Under the pieces are notes generated by a model. It had not been told where the DNA came from. It was given only the letters and a program-made list of their open reading frames with translations, and searched no databases. A stretch of 64,000 nt of DNA from Pseudomonadota bacterium (lineage in GTDB: Bacteria > Pseudomonadota > Gammaproteobacteria > Burkholderiales > Burkholderiaceae_C). Below are positions 16,491 to 34,015 of the stretch, piece after piece; position 1 is the stretch's first letter, and every line of letters begins with the position of its first letter. Where the stretch lies: contig CAUJHQ010000048.1 of assembly GCA_963204815.1 (NCBI GenBank), positions 45,157 through 109,156 on the forward strand, written 5' to 3'. Position numbers and translations under genes: made by a program.

Positions 16491-17567
16491 TTACCAGGCC
16501 GGGGCCACGCGCACCTGCTCGGGCAGTGCGTGGCGCTTCACCGGCAGCAGGTACAGGCGGGCGAACGTGGCGGCGCCGGCCGCCGCGAGGCCGGCCTGGC
16601 GCAGCTTGCCGACGAGGCCGCCGCGCGCCTTGGCCGCTTCCATGCGCTGGGCCAGCTGGAACAGGCGGTCCATGCCGGCGCGGAAGGCCGGCGCGTCGGT
16701 GTCCAGCGAGATCGGGAAGACCTGCTTGGAGATCTCGGTCGTGATGTCGAAGACGCGGTAGTCGTAGGCGGTGGCGTCCAGGCCCATCGCCTGCTTCAGC
16801 ATCGGCCGCGTGTGGTCCCGCACGTACATCGTGGCGTACACCGCCAGCAGGAAGAAGCGGATCCACAGCGTGTTCGGGCCGCGCAGCAGGTGCGGGTGCG
16901 CGCGCATCATCAGCGCGAAGCTTTCGCCGTGGCGGAATTCGTCGTTGCACCAGCGCTCGAACCACTTGAAGATCGGGTGGAAGCGCTTCTCGGGGTGGCG
17001 CTCGAGCTGGCGGAAGATCGTGATGTAGCGCGCGTAGCCGATCTTCTCGGACAGGTAGGTCGCGTAGAAGATGTACTTCGGCTTGAAGTAGGTGTACTTC
17101 TTCGTGCGCTTCAGGTCGCCCAGGTCCAGGCCGAGGCCGAAGTCGCGCAGGCTCTGGTTGATGAAGCCGGCGTGGCGCGATTCGTCGCGCGCCATGTAGC
17201 GCATCAGCGCCTTGATGTCCGGGTTCTCGATGTTCTTCTGGATCTCGTTGTAGAGGATGCAGCCGGAGAACTCCGAGGTCACCGAGCTCACCAGGAAGTC
17301 GAGGAACTCCTGCCGCAGTTCGGGCGTCATGGCCTGCATCTGCGCGCGCGCCTCGTCGGCGAAGTCCGGCGTGCGCTGGAAGTGGTCGTGGTTGTTGTCG
17401 CCTTCGTACTCGGCCATCATCGCGTCCCACTCGGCGCGGATCGGGCCGACGTCGATGCGGTCCATCGCCTTGAAGTCCGTCGTGTAGAAGCGCGGCGTCA
17501 GCAGCGTCTGTTCCTTCGCCTTGGCGGCGGCGGCGTCGGGGCTGTCGATCGTGGTGGTCGCGAGCAT
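16491..17567 (-). CDS. acsF: AcsF, aerobic Mg-protoporphyrin IX monomethyl ester cyclase
   Basis: A 358-residue di-iron oxygenase that forms ring E of bacteriochlorophyll with O2. Iron-ligand motifs are visible: [29 protein letters not shown] and [16 protein letters not shown]. The ORF track runs upstream to 18503 only as read-through; ATG 17567 follows AGGAGACAAACGTC, a good ribosome-binding site. It sits between puhC and puhE. The oxygen-independent cyclase gene bchE is not in the window, so the organism can make the pigment under oxygen at least. Confidence 0.95.
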   Translation of the reverse strand: MLATTTIDSPDAAAAKAKEQTLLTPRFYTTDFKAMDRIDVGPIRAEWDAMMAEYEGDNNHDHFQRTPDFADEARAQMQAMTPELRQEFLDFLVSSVTSEFSGCILYNEIQKNIENPDIKALMRYMARDESRHAGFINQSLRDFGLGLDLGDLKRTKKYTYFKPKYIFYATYLSEKIGYARYITIFRQLERHPEKRFHPIFKWFERWCNDEFRHGESFALMMRAHPHLLRGPNTLWIRFFLLAVYATMYVRDHTRPMLKQAMGLDATAYDYRVFDITTEISKQVFPISLDTDAPAFRAGMDRLFQLAQRMEAAKARGGLVGKLRQAGLAAAGAATFARLYLLPVKRHALPEQVRVAPAW

Positions 17568-17587
17568 GACGTTTGTCTCCTGGCGGG

Positions 17588-18061
17588 TCAGCGCGCCGCG
17601 CCCTGCGGGGCGGCGCTGCGGTTCAAGGTGAGCAGCCGCGCGAACGTGGCGGCATTCGTGGGTCCGAACGATTCGAGGTCGATGCGCACGCCGGTGGCGG
17701 GGTCGTGCAGCGTCAGGCGGCCGTCGGCGCGCCCGATGAGCTCGAAGGCCGTCTCGGGGCCGAGGTCGCGCATGCGGCGTTCGCGCGTCAGGGCGCGCAG
17801 TGCGCCGCGCAGGAAGCCGGCTTCGCCCTGCACGCGCTCGACTTCGTGGCCGCTGCGGGCGTCGATCACGGCCACGCTGCCGTCGGCGCGGTCCTCGAAG
17901 CGCAGGCTGCGCGTGACGGCAGCACTGGCATCGGGCGCGTGGATCGAGACGCCGGACCAGCGCACCGCCGCCACCGCCAGCAGCGAGGCGAGCACCAGGC
18001 CGGCCATCGCGAACAGCAGGCCGTTGGGGATGGTTTCTTGGTGGTGGTGGGTGGCGCTCAT
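17588..18061 (-). CDS. puhC: PuhC, photosynthetic complex assembly protein
   Basis: A 157-residue protein with one N-terminal span (about 14-34, [19 protein letters not shown]) and a periplasmic domain with the family pattern ([20 protein letters not shown], then [15 protein letters not shown]). It supports assembly of the reaction centre-LH1 core. It lies 9 bases after puhB and 20 bases before acsF, the usual puhABC order. Confidence 0.93.
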   Translation of the reverse strand: MSATHHHQETIPNGLLFAMAGLVLASLLAVAAVRWSGVSIHAPDASAAVTRSLRFEDRADGSVAVIDARSGHEVERVQGEAGFLRGALRALTRERRMRDLGPETAFELIGRADGRLTLHDPATGVRIDLESFGPTNAATFARLLTLNRSAAPQGAAR

Positions 18062-18070
18062 GGGGGCTCT

Positions 18071-18757
18071 CTAGCGGCCTGCGAGGGCGGGTTCGCTGCC
18101 GCGGTGGGCCTGCGCATCGGCGTCGGCCGGCGTGGCGACCAGGCCGGTCTCGCGCGACCACGCCTCGGCGAGCAGGCGCGCGACGGTCTGCGCTTCGGGC
18201 ACCGAGCGCAGCATCGGCTCGGGCCGGGCCAGGTGCCAGGGGCGCGCATGCGGCCACAGGTGCAGGTAGGCGATGCGGTCGCCCGGGCGCAGCGTCAGCG
18301 GGATCTCGCCGGTGCCGTCGGCTTCGAGCCGCAGGCCGGCGGCGGCGATGCGCTTGAACGGCAGGTTGAAGGTGAGCGTGAGCACGATGCCCACGCGCAG
18401 CACGATGCGCTTGTCGGTGATGGTGTAGACCGCCGTGCGCGCCGACAGCCAGGCCACCACCGCGAGCAGCCCGATGGCCAGCGCGCCCAGCAGCAGCATC
18501 CACAGCGCCGACACCGCCATCGCGCCGGCGCTCGCGCCGTCGCCGGCCAGCACCGCGACGCGCACCGCCGCGAGCACGCCGAAGTACACCGCGATCTTGC
18601 GCAGGTGGAAGGCGCGCACCGACAGCGCGCGCCAGTCGGGGCTGCCCTGCCAGAGCAGGTGTTCGCCCGCCGGCAGCGCCTGCGGCAGGCCGCGCTCGGG
18701 CTCGAACTCGTGCTCCTGCACGGCGGGGCCCTGGCGCACGGCGCGCAGTGCGCTCAC
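18071..18757 (-). CDS. puhB: PuhB, photosynthetic complex assembly protein
   Basis: A 228-residue protein with a PH-like (YdbS-type) domain and about three spans: [20 protein letters not shown], then two in [20 protein letters not shown], then [17 protein letters not shown]. The start is GTG 18757, which overlaps the puhA stop as GTGA; the large ORF in the track is read-through. PuhB is a dimeric factor that helps reaction-centre assembly. A short unrelated-looking tail ([17 protein letters not shown]) ends it. Confidence 0.9.
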   Translation of the reverse strand: MSALRAVRQGPAVQEHEFEPERGLPQALPAGEHLLWQGSPDWRALSVRAFHLRKIAVYFGVLAAVRVAVLAGDGASAGAMAVSALWMLLLGALAIGLLAVVAWLSARTAVYTITDKRIVLRVGIVLTLTFNLPFKRIAAAGLRLEADGTGEIPLTLRPGDRIAYLHLWPHARPWHLARPEPMLRSVPEAQTVARLLAEAWSRETGLVATPADADAQAHRGSEPALAGR

Positions 18758-19509
18758 AGCAGCGGCTCCGAGCGCGAGGCCTCGGCGTACAGCGTGCCGC
18801 CGCCGTAGTAGGCCTGGATCTTCTCTTCCTCGAGCATCGTGACGGTGTCGCGCTCGCGCGTGCCCGGCACGCCCGCGAACTGGCCGCCGAGGATGGCCTT
18901 CACCTCGACGCCGTTGCGCCGCACCTTCGTGAAGTTCATCGGCACCAGCACGTTGCGCGAACCGTCGGCGAGCTTCACCTCGAGGTAGCGGAACAGGTTT
19001 TCCGAGATGTCGATCCAGAGGTCGACCACGGTGCCGCCGCTGACGCCATCGGCGCCCATCACCGGCAGGCCGCGCGGGTCGATGCTGCCGCGCTCGACGC
19101 CGAAGTCGGTCGCCACGCGCACCGGCTGGATCTTCGGCAGCCCTTCGTAGTCGGTGTCGGGGTGGTCGGCGCGCGGCGTCCAGGCGCCGGCGCCGACGCC
19201 GTCGCGCATCGGGTCGCCGGTGGGCACCAGCGGAGCGCCGGCCCAGCGGTGCGCCGGCGCGGCGGCCAGTGGCACGTCGTCCTTGTCGGCCTGCGGCACG
19301 ACGACGTCGCCGTGCACCGTCTTGAAGGTCTTCGGCTCCGGCACCGGCCAGCCGCCGATGACACCGCGACCGCTCTCGGTCTTCATCGGGTAGCCCTCGC
19401 GGTGGTTCTCGCGCACGAGGTAGTAGATCAACCCGGCGAAGAAGATCCAGAAGAGATACAGCACGAGTTGCGCGACGTCGATGCTTTGCGTGATGGCTCC
19501 GGTTCCCAT
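18754..19509 (-). CDS. puhA: PuhA, reaction centre H subunit
   Basis: A 251-residue subunit with one N-terminal span (about 12-32, [18 protein letters not shown]) and a cytoplasmic domain that caps PufL-PufM and shapes the proton path to QB. Conserved pieces are [30 protein letters not shown] and [16 protein letters not shown]. It begins 24 bases after lhaA. Overlap with puhB as GTGA suggests coupling. Confidence 0.96.
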   Translation of the reverse strand: MGTGAITQSIDVAQLVLYLFWIFFAGLIYYLVRENHREGYPMKTESGRGVIGGWPVPEPKTFKTVHGDVVVPQADKDDVPLAAAPAHRWAGAPLVPTGDPMRDGVGAGAWTPRADHPDTDYEGLPKIQPVRVATDFGVERGSIDPRGLPVMGADGVSGGTVVDLWIDISENLFRYLEVKLADGSRNVLVPMNFTKVRRNGVEVKAILGGQFAGVPGTRERDTVTMLEEEKIQAYYGGGTLYAEASRSEPLL

Positions 19510-19533
19510 GCGGGTCTCCTTCTGACGATGGGG

Positions 19534-20967
19534 CTAGCCTGGAAGATCGGCCAGGCCGAACTTGGCGCCCGCCGGGTGGGCGGGCGAGGCGATTGAACGA
19601 ACGAGCGGACCGATCGCGACCAGGGCCGCGAACAGCAGGTAGATCTCGATGTGGTAGACGAAGCTGTAGCCGGTGACCGCGCTCTGCAGCGCTTCGCCCA
19701 GGGCACCCTGGGTGGCCAGCGTCGACACCACGTCGCGCACCGCGCCGCCGGCGGCGAGGGCCGCACCGCCCGCGGTGGCCTGCACGGCACCCCAGGCGCC
19801 GAGCGCCAGGCCGGCCTGGCCCGGCCGTTCGAGCGACATCGCCGCCGTCAGCGTGCCGACGGCGAAGAGCCCGCTGCCGAAGCCGATCAGCACGGTGCCG
19901 GCGCGGAACATCCACGGCGCTTCGAGCGGTGCCGCGAAGACCACGGCGGCGAACGCGGGCAGGCCGGCGACGAGGCCCAGCGCGGCCAGGCGGTGCGGGT
20001 CGGCGCCGCGCGACAGGCGGTGCGCGGCGAGAGCGAAGGCGGCCAGCGCGCCGGCGGCCATCAGCGCGGTGAGCGCGCTCGTCGCGCCGACGCCCAGGCC
20101 GAGGATCTCGCCGCCGTAGGGTTCGAGCACGACGTCCTGCATGTTGAAGGCGGCGGTCCCCAGGCCCACGGCCCAGAGGAAGCGGCGCGCGCCCGGCTGC
20201 GCGATGAAGGCGCGCCAGCGGGGGCCGAAGGCCTCGGCCGGCTCGGCCTTGTGGCGGCGGCGGGTCGGGTCGCGCGCTTCCTGCTTCCAGGCGGAGATGC
20301 CGTTCAGCAGCACCGCCAGCAGCGCGGCGCCTTGCACCACCTGCACCAGCCGCGTCGGGCTGAAGTCGGCCAGCGCGGTGCTGAAGAACGCGCCGCCGCC
20401 GACCATGCCGACGAGCAGCATCACGTACATCAGCGAGACCACGCGCGGCCGCGATTCGGTCGTCGCCAGGTCGGTGGCGAGCGCCAGGCCGGCGGTCTGC
20501 GCGATCTGCAGGCCGGCGCCGGTGAGCAGGAAGGCGAGGGCGGCGGCCACCTGGCCGACCCACACCAGGCCGTGCTGGCCGCCGTCGGACAGCAGCAGCA
20601 GCGCGAACGGCATGATCGCGAAGCCGCCGAACTGCAGCATCGCGCCCAGGCCCATGAAGGGCACGCGGCGCCAGCCGATGGCCGACGCGAAGGTGTCGGA
20701 GCGGTGACCGACGAAGGCGCGGAAAGGCGCCGCCGCGATCGGCAGCGCGACCATCAGCGCCACCAGCCAGGCGTGCACGCCGAGCTCGACGATCATCACG
20801 CGGTTCAGCGTGCCGACGAGCAGCGCGGTGGCCATGCCCACCGCCACCTGGAACAGCGACAGGCGCAGCAGGCGCGGCAGCGGCAGGCCCTCGCTCGCCG
20901 CATCGGCGAACGGCAGGAAGCGCGGACCGAGCCGCTTCCAGTGGTGGGCCAGCTGCGGCAGCTTCAC
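19534..20967 (-). CDS. lhaA: LhaA, LH1 assembly transporter (PucC family, copy 2)
   Basis: A 477-residue protein with about 12 spans, nearly the same in plan as the pucC product at 11762 (shared LPFADAAS, LLVGTLNRVMIVELGVHAWL, IGWRRVPFMG, MQDVVLEPYGGEILG). The bchM-lhaA-puhA position is the classic place of lhaA (orf477 / BCH1), needed for LH1 assembly. The start overlaps the bchM stop as ATGA. Confidence 0.9.
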   Translation of the reverse strand: MKLPQLAHHWKRLGPRFLPFADAASEGLPLPRLLRLSLFQVAVGMATALLVGTLNRVMIVELGVHAWLVALMVALPIAAAPFRAFVGHRSDTFASAIGWRRVPFMGLGAMLQFGGFAIMPFALLLLSDGGQHGLVWVGQVAAALAFLLTGAGLQIAQTAGLALATDLATTESRPRVVSLMYVMLLVGMVGGGAFFSTALADFSPTRLVQVVQGAALLAVLLNGISAWKQEARDPTRRRHKAEPAEAFGPRWRAFIAQPGARRFLWAVGLGTAAFNMQDVVLEPYGGEILGLGVGATSALTALMAAGALAAFALAAHRLSRGADPHRLAALGLVAGLPAFAAVVFAAPLEAPWMFRAGTVLIGFGSGLFAVGTLTAAMSLERPGQAGLALGAWGAVQATAGGAALAAGGAVRDVVSTLATQGALGEALQSAVTGYSFVYHIEIYLLFAALVAIGPLVRSIASPAHPAGAKFGLADLPG

Positions 20968-21683
20968 GCGCGTTCCAGTTCCAGCGCTTGCGAGGTGTAG
21001 AAGCCGCTCGCCACACGCTCGCTGCGGCCGGCCTGCCAGCCGCCGAGCGCGGGGTCGTGGGCGAGCTTGCGGCGCAGCAGCTTCTCGGCCACCGGCTCGA
21101 TGGCCGGGGCGCGGTCGCCGCGCGGGAACAGGCGGCCGACGGCGTGCATCGTCGCCAGCACGGGCGTGCTCGGCGCGAAGGTGAAGATCATCGAGCGGCG
21201 GGTGCGCTGCGACCAGCCCTTCAGCACGCGCAGCGCGTCGTCGGCGTCGTAGTGGATCAGCGAGTCCATCGCGACGATGTGGTCGAACTCGCCGAGCGCG
21301 GGGTCGGTGAAGTCGCCGCTGCGCCAGTCGATGCGGCCGGCATGGTCGAACACGTCCAGGTTCTGGGCGACGCGGCGCACCGCCACTTCGACGAGCGCGG
21401 GCGAGAGGTCGATCGCCACCACCTGCGCACCGCGGCGGGCCGCTTCGGTGGCGAACGCACCGGTGCCGCAGCCGGCGTCGAGGATGCGCCGTCCGTGCAG
21501 GTCCTGCGGCAGCCAGTCGAGCAGTTGCTGGCGCATGCGGTCGCGGCCGGCGCGCACGGTGGCGCGGATGCGGCCGACCGGCGCGGTGGAGGTGAGCTGC
21601 TCCCAGGCCTTCATCGCGGTGCGATCGAAGTAGTGCTCGATCTCGCCGCGGCGCACCGCGTAGTTGGAAGTCTTCATGTCCAT
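20964..21683 (-). CDS. bchM: BchM, Mg-protoporphyrin IX O-methyltransferase
   Basis: A 239-residue SAM-dependent enzyme that methylates the C13 propionate of Mg-protoporphyrin IX. The SAM-binding motif GRRILDAGCGTGAFATEAAR is at about 65-85, followed by VVAIDLSP. The C-terminal FYTSQALELER end is typical. It starts 13 bases after bchL. It supplies the substrate of AcsF, encoded in the same transcript. Confidence 0.95.
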   Translation of the reverse strand: MDMKTSNYAVRRGEIEHYFDRTAMKAWEQLTSTAPVGRIRATVRAGRDRMRQQLLDWLPQDLHGRRILDAGCGTGAFATEAARRGAQVVAIDLSPALVEVAVRRVAQNLDVFDHAGRIDWRSGDFTDPALGEFDHIVAMDSLIHYDADDALRVLKGWSQRTRRSMIFTFAPSTPVLATMHAVGRLFPRGDRAPAIEPVAEKLLRRKLAHDPALGGWQAGRSERVASGFYTSQALELERA

Positions 21684-21696
21684 GGTGGCGCTCCCT

Positions 21697-26283
<4,587 letters not shown>

Positions 26284-26312
<29 letters not shown>

Positions 26313-27873
26313 ACAGCGTTTCCACGGTGATGGTGGCGACGCCGCGCTCGGCGGCGAAGCGTTCGGTGTTGCGGCGGGCCTTGCCGCGCACGAAGAACGG
26401 GATCTTCAGCAGTTCCTTCTGCGCGTCGGGCGCCCACTCGGCGGCGCCGGGCGCGGCCGGCGCCGCTGGCACGACGATCGGTTCGGCGGCGCGCGCGCTC
26501 TCGGCCGCGGCGGCCGGCGCTTCGGCCTTCGGCTGCGCGTGGCCCAGGTGGGAGGCGGGCGCGGCGTCGTGGAACTCGAAGTCGCCGCGGAACATGGTGA
26601 GCAGGTGCTCTTCCAGGCCCATCATCAGCGGGTGCACCCAGGTGTCGAAGAGCACGTTGGCGCCTTCGAATCCCATCTGCGGCGAGTGGCGCGCCGGGAA
26701 GTCCTGCACGTGCACCGGCGCCGAGATCACCGCGCAGGGCACGCCCAGGCGCTTGGCGATGTGGCGTTCCATCTGCGTGCCCAGCACCAGCTCGGGCTGC
26801 AGTTCGGCGACCTTGGCCTCGACCTCGAGGTAGTCGTCGGTGATGAGCGCCTCGATGCCGTAGAGCTTGGCGGCTTCGCGCACTTCACGCGCGAACTCGC
26901 GGCTGTAGGTGCCCAGGCCGACGACCGTGAAGCCGAATTCCTGCTGCGCGACGCGCGCCGCAGCGATTGCGTGGGTGGCGTCGCCGAACACGAAGACGCG
27001 CTTGCCGGTGAGGTAGGTGCTGTCGACCGAACGCGCGTACCAGCCGGAGCGCGACAGCGCGTCGGGCAGCGGCGCTGCGGGGTCCAGCCCGGCGAGCGTG
27101 CGCACCTCGGCGATGAACTCTCGCGTGGCGGTGGCGCCGATGGGCACGGTCTTCGTGTGCGGCTGGCCGAAGCTGCGCTTCAACCAGCCGGCGGCGCTGG
27201 CCGCGACTTCCGGGTAGAGCACGACGTTGAAATCGGCGTCGCCCAGGCGCGCGATGTCGGCCGGCGTGGCGTCGAACGGCGCGACGACGTTCACTTCGAT
27301 GCCGAGCGCTTCGACCAGGCCGCGGATTTCGCGCAGGTCGTCGCGGTGGCGGAAGCCCAGCGCCGTCGGGCCCAGCAGGTTGCAGCGCGGCACCGCGCCG
27401 CGGGTGCGTTGCGTGCCGGGGGGCGGCACGTGCGGGCCGGCGAGCGTGCGCACGACCTGATAGAAGGTCTCCGACGCGCCGTAGTTTTCCTTGCGCTGGT
27501 ACGACGGCAGTTCCAGCGGCACCACCGGGATCGGCAGCGCGAGCGCCTTGGCGAGGCCACCCGGGTCGTCCTGGATCAGTTCGGCGGTGCACGATGAGCC
27601 CACCAGCATCGCCTGCGGCTTGAAGCGTTCGAAGGCTTGCTGGGCAGCGGTCTTGAAGAGCTGGGCGGTGTCGCCGCCGAGGTCGCGCGCCTGGAAGGTG
27701 GTGTAGGTGACGGGCGGGCGCTGGCCGCGCCGTTCGATCATCGTGAACAGCAGGTCGGCGTAGGTGTCGCCCTGCGGTGCGTGCAGCACGTAGTGCACGC
27801 CGCGCATCGCGGTGGCGATGCGCATCGCGCCAACGTGCGGCGGGCCTTCGTAGGTCCAGAGCGTCAACTGCAT
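26284..27873 (-). CDS. bchB: BchB, dark protochlorophyllide reductase subunit B
   Basis: A 529-residue NifK-like subunit that reduces ring D of protochlorophyllide in the dark together with BchN. Asp36 (QGDTYAD) matches the unusual Asp ligand of the 4Fe-4S cluster shared with three BchN cysteines. The C-terminal domain after an Ala-rich linker (about 450-480) carries the small helical region seen in the family ([16 protein letters not shown]). It starts one base after the bchN stop. Confidence 0.96.
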
Positions 27874-27874
27874 C

Positions 27875-29677
<1,803 letters not shown>

Positions 29678-29697
29678 CTAAGCTGCACTCGAAAAAG

Positions 29698-29715
29698 TGT
29701 CAACAGGGATTGACG
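29698..29715. promoter_or_regulatory. PpsR/CrtJ-type operator, site 1 (bchF-ppaA)
   Basis: TGTCAACAGGGATTGACG fits TGT-N12-ACR with inner dyad TCAA/TTGA. The PpsR/CrtJ consensus is TGT-N12-ACA. It lies 31 bases upstream of the bchF ATG in the divergent bchF-ppaA gap. The same TGTCAA-N6-TTGACG layout recurs at 33967. Confidence 0.75.
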
Positions 29716-29731
29716 TCAGTGGCACCTGACA
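29714..29731. promoter_or_regulatory. PpsR/CrtJ-type operator, site 2 (bchF-ppaA)
   Basis: CGTCAGTGGCACCTGACA reads TGT-N12-ACG on the minus strand and directly abuts site 1 (2-base overlap). Two adjacent sites are the usual arrangement for cooperative binding of the tetrameric PpsR/CrtJ repressor. Confidence 0.7.
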
Positions 29732-29946
29732 CTAATCTAGCTTCGCGTGGGGTTTCCTGGGGCTTGACGGGGGATGGGCACGGAGATGACAGTCACCGCG
29801 AGTCAAAAGAGACAGCAGCCGGGTCCGAGGGCAGTAACAGGGGCTCCCGACCATGCCGGATGTCTGGCCGGCAGCTTGGGGGTTGCCCCGACGGCGCTGT
29901 TGCAGTCGGTGGACCCGGGGGCCGGCCCAACGCCAGGAGGTGGCGT

Positions 29947-30843
29947 ATGGACCGTCTGATTTCTTCCGGCCCCAATCCGCTCGCGAGCAATGCGCCCGAG
30001 TGCGCGATGCCCGGTTCCCTCTCGGAAGCGGAGGCCGCGCTCGGCACGCCCCAGCCTTCGCTGCAGGATCGCCTGGCGCGGATCGTTCGCACGATCGAAG
30101 CCGACATCATTCCGCGCCTGGTGCATGCGCACCGGCCGTCGCCGGCCGAGGCGCCGCAGGCACCTGCGCCGTTGCCGATCGAGCCGTCGCTCGTGGCGCC
30201 GTTCGTGCGCGACGTGATGGCCGACAACGACACCGCCTGGCAGCAGACCGTGGACCGGCTCAGCGAGCAGGGTGTGCCGACCGATGTCGTGTACCTCGAC
30301 CTGCTGGCCCCGGCGGCGCGCGAGCTGGGGCGCATGTGGGAAGACGACGAGGCCATGTTCAGCGACGTGACGGTGGCCGTCGGTCGCCTGCAGCGGGTGA
30401 TGCGCCGGTTGTCGCCGGCCTTCGGGCGCGAAGTCCACCACCCGGCCGATGGTCGCCGCGCCCTGCTGCTGCCGGCGCCCGGCGAGCAGCACACCTTCGG
30501 CCTCGCGATGGTGGCGGAGTTCTTCCGCCGCGGCGGCTGGGACGTCGTCTGCGACCTCGACGCCCGCAGCCTGGATCCCGTCGGCCTGGTGCGGGCCGAG
30601 TGGTTCGACGTCATCGGCATCTCGGCCGGCGGCGAGGCCCGGACCGACTGGCTAAAATCTGGCATCGCGGCGGTCCGGCATGCATCGCGCAACCGGGCCA
30701 TCGGCGTCATGGTGGGCGGCCCCGTCTTCGTGACCGCGCCCGAACGCGCCGTCGCGGTCGGCGCCGACGCCACCGCACCGGACGGCCGGCAAGCGCCGAT
30801 CGTCGCCGAACGTCTGCTCGACGAGCGGGCACGTCGGCTGTGA
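29947..30843 (+). CDS. ppaA: PpaA/AerR, B12-binding antirepressor of PpsR
   Basis: A 298-residue regulator with a cobalamin-binding-like domain. The Pro/Ala-rich first 80 residues lead into the AFVRDV... helical part, and the B12 domain shows PGEQHTFGLAMVAEFFRRGG, FDVIGISAGGEARTDWL and IGVMVGGPVF; the His in EQHTFG corresponds to the axial B12 ligand of AerR. ATG 29947 has AGGAGG 6 bases upstream. The frame stays open back to 29710, so a longer form is possible. It is paired with ppsR, as in other purple bacteria, and integrates light with repression. Confidence 0.92.
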   Translation: MDRLISSGPNPLASNAPECAMPGSLSEAEAALGTPQPSLQDRLARIVRTIEADIIPRLVHAHRPSPAEAPQAPAPLPIEPSLVAPFVRDVMADNDTAWQQTVDRLSEQGVPTDVVYLDLLAPAARELGRMWEDDEAMFSDVTVAVGRLQRVMRRLSPAFGREVHHPADGRRALLLPAPGEQHTFGLAMVAEFFRRGGWDVVCDLDARSLDPVGLVRAEWFDVIGISAGGEARTDWLKSGIAAVRHASRNRAIGVMVGGPVFVTAPERAVAVGADATAPDGRQAPIVAERLLDERARRL

Positions 30844-30935
30844 CCGCGACCCTCTTCTTGCTCCGCATGGCGCCTGGCGCCGCGCGGAGCAAGCTCGTTC
30901 AACGCTGTACTTGCCATTGAAAGGGCAGGTCTCCG

Positions 30936-32387
30936 ATGAGACCGTTTGGAGCACCGGAGGCCACCATCGGCAGCCTGAGCGCTGCGACTGCTGGTGAATT
31001 GCTGTGCGTCGCGAATGACCTCACCATCGTTCTCGACGATCAAGGCGTGATCCGCGATCTCGCGAGCGGCAACGAGGAACTGGCGCGCGAGACCTATTCG
31101 GAGTGGCTGGGCCATCCTTGGATCGACACGGTCACGGTCGAGAGCCGGCCGAAGGTCGAAAGCCTGCTGCGCGAAGCCGGCACAGCCACCGACACGGCCC
31201 GGCGTTGGCGCCAGCTGAACCAGTTGCTGCCCGGCGGCCGCGAATTGCCGCTGCTGATGACCGCGGTGACGGCCGGCCTGCGCAGCGGCAAGCCGCACTC
31301 GTTCGCGTTCGGCCGCGACCTGCGCGCCACCGCGGCACTGCAGCAGCGCCTGCTCGAAGCGCAGACCGCGCTCGAGCGCGACTACTGGCGCTTCCGCCAT
31401 GCCGAGACGCGTTACCGCCACCTGTTCCAGGTGGCCGCCGAGGCGGTGCTGGTGGTCGATGCGACGACGCAGAAGATCCTCGAAGCGAACCCGGCAGCGG
31501 CCCGCATGCTGGGCGATGGCGGCACCGCCAGCCTGGTCGGCCTGGCGTTCCCCGCTGGCGTCGACGCCCGCAGCGCCGAGGCCATCAACCCGCTGCTGGC
31601 CGGGGTTCGCGCGACCGGCCGTGCGGACGAATGCCGCGCCGACCTGCTCGACGCGCGCGGCGAGGTCACGGTGGCCATCTCCACCTACCGTCAGGAGCGC
31701 AACTCGCATTTCCTGGTGCGCCTGACGCGCGCGCTCCCCGAGGCACCGCTGGAGAAGGCGCCGAGCACGAGCTCGATGCTGCTGAAGCTGGTGCAGAGCG
31801 CGCCCGACTGCCTGGTCGTCACCGACCTCGACGGCCGCGTGATCTCGGCCAACATGGCCTTCATCGAACTGGCCCAACTCACCACCGAGGAGCAGGTGCG
31901 CGGCGAGACGCTGGACCGCTGGCTCGGCCGCACCGGCGTCGACCTGAGTGTGATGATCTCCAACCTGCGCCAGCGCGGCGCGGTGCGGCTGTTCGCGACC
32001 ACGCTGCGCGGCGAGTACGGTGCCGTCACCGACGTCGAGATCTCCGCCACGATGGTGCCGCACGGCGACCACCCGTTCCTCGGCTTCACGATCCGCGACG
32101 TCGGCCGCCGCCTGAACGGCCACGATGCGCGCGCCACGCGCGAGCTGCCGCGCTCGGTGGGCCAGCTCACCGAACTGGTGGGCCGCGTGCCGCTGAAGGA
32201 CATCGTCGGCGAGACCACCGACCTCATCGAGCAGCTGTGCATCGAGGCGGCGCTCGAGCTCACGCGCGACAACCGCGCGTCGGCCGCCGAGATGCTGGGC
32301 CTGTCGCGTCAGAGCCTGTACGTGAAGCTGCGCCGCTACGGCCTCGGCGACCTCGGCGGCGCGGCGGCCGAGAGCGAAGCGAAGTAG
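30936..32387 (+). CDS. ppsR: PpsR/CrtJ, repressor of photosynthesis genes
   Basis: A 483-residue transcription factor with an N-terminal PAS-like domain, a glutamine-rich helical linker (ALQQRLLEAQTALERDYWR), two further PAS domains and a Fis-type helix-turn-helix at the end (ASAAEMLGLSRQSLYVKLRR). Cys435 (EQLCIEAALEL) is at the place of the redox-active HTH cysteine of CrtJ; another Cys is residue 292. It should bind the TGT-N12-ACA-type sites found at 29698-29731 and 33967. A 92-base gap separates it from ppaA; I see no operator there. Confidence 0.94.
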   Translation: MRPFGAPEATIGSLSAATAGELLCVANDLTIVLDDQGVIRDLASGNEELARETYSEWLGHPWIDTVTVESRPKVESLLREAGTATDTARRWRQLNQLLPGGRELPLLMTAVTAGLRSGKPHSFAFGRDLRATAALQQRLLEAQTALERDYWRFRHAETRYRHLFQVAAEAVLVVDATTQKILEANPAAARMLGDGGTASLVGLAFPAGVDARSAEAINPLLAGVRATGRADECRADLLDARGEVTVAISTYRQERNSHFLVRLTRALPEAPLEKAPSTSSMLLKLVQSAPDCLVVTDLDGRVISANMAFIELAQLTTEEQVRGETLDRWLGRTGVDLSVMISNLRQRGAVRLFATTLRGEYGAVTDVEISATMVPHGDHPFLGFTIRDVGRRLNGHDARATRELPRSVGQLTELVGRVPLKDIVGETTDLIEQLCIEAALELTRDNRASAAEMLGLSRQSLYVKLRRYGLGDLGGAAAESEAK

Positions 32388-32406
32388 CGCGCGCCGCGCC
32401 GCGGCC

Positions 32407-33936
<1,530 letters not shown>

Positions 33937-33966
33937 GGGTGTCAGCTTGGGGGATACGCGCAACAG

Positions 33967-33984
33967 TGTCAACTACGATTGACG
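33967..33984. promoter_or_regulatory. PpsR/CrtJ-type operator (crtI-bchG)
   Basis: TGTCAACTACGATTGACG shares the TGTCAA-N6-TTGACG frame with the bchF-ppaA site 1. It lies between the divergent crtI and bchG starts. A further half-site, TGTCAGG, begins at 33993, but its partner half is absent (N12 then CGC). Confidence 0.72.
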
Positions 33985-34015
33985 CATTGGAGTGTCAGGA
34001 GCAATATCGCGCTCC

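Noticed and set aside
29732-29946. Possible cobalamin riboswitch before ppaA
   Set aside because: The region is G-rich and has one hairpin, but I could not find a convincing B12 box or the expected core arrangement. The gene product binds B12 itself.
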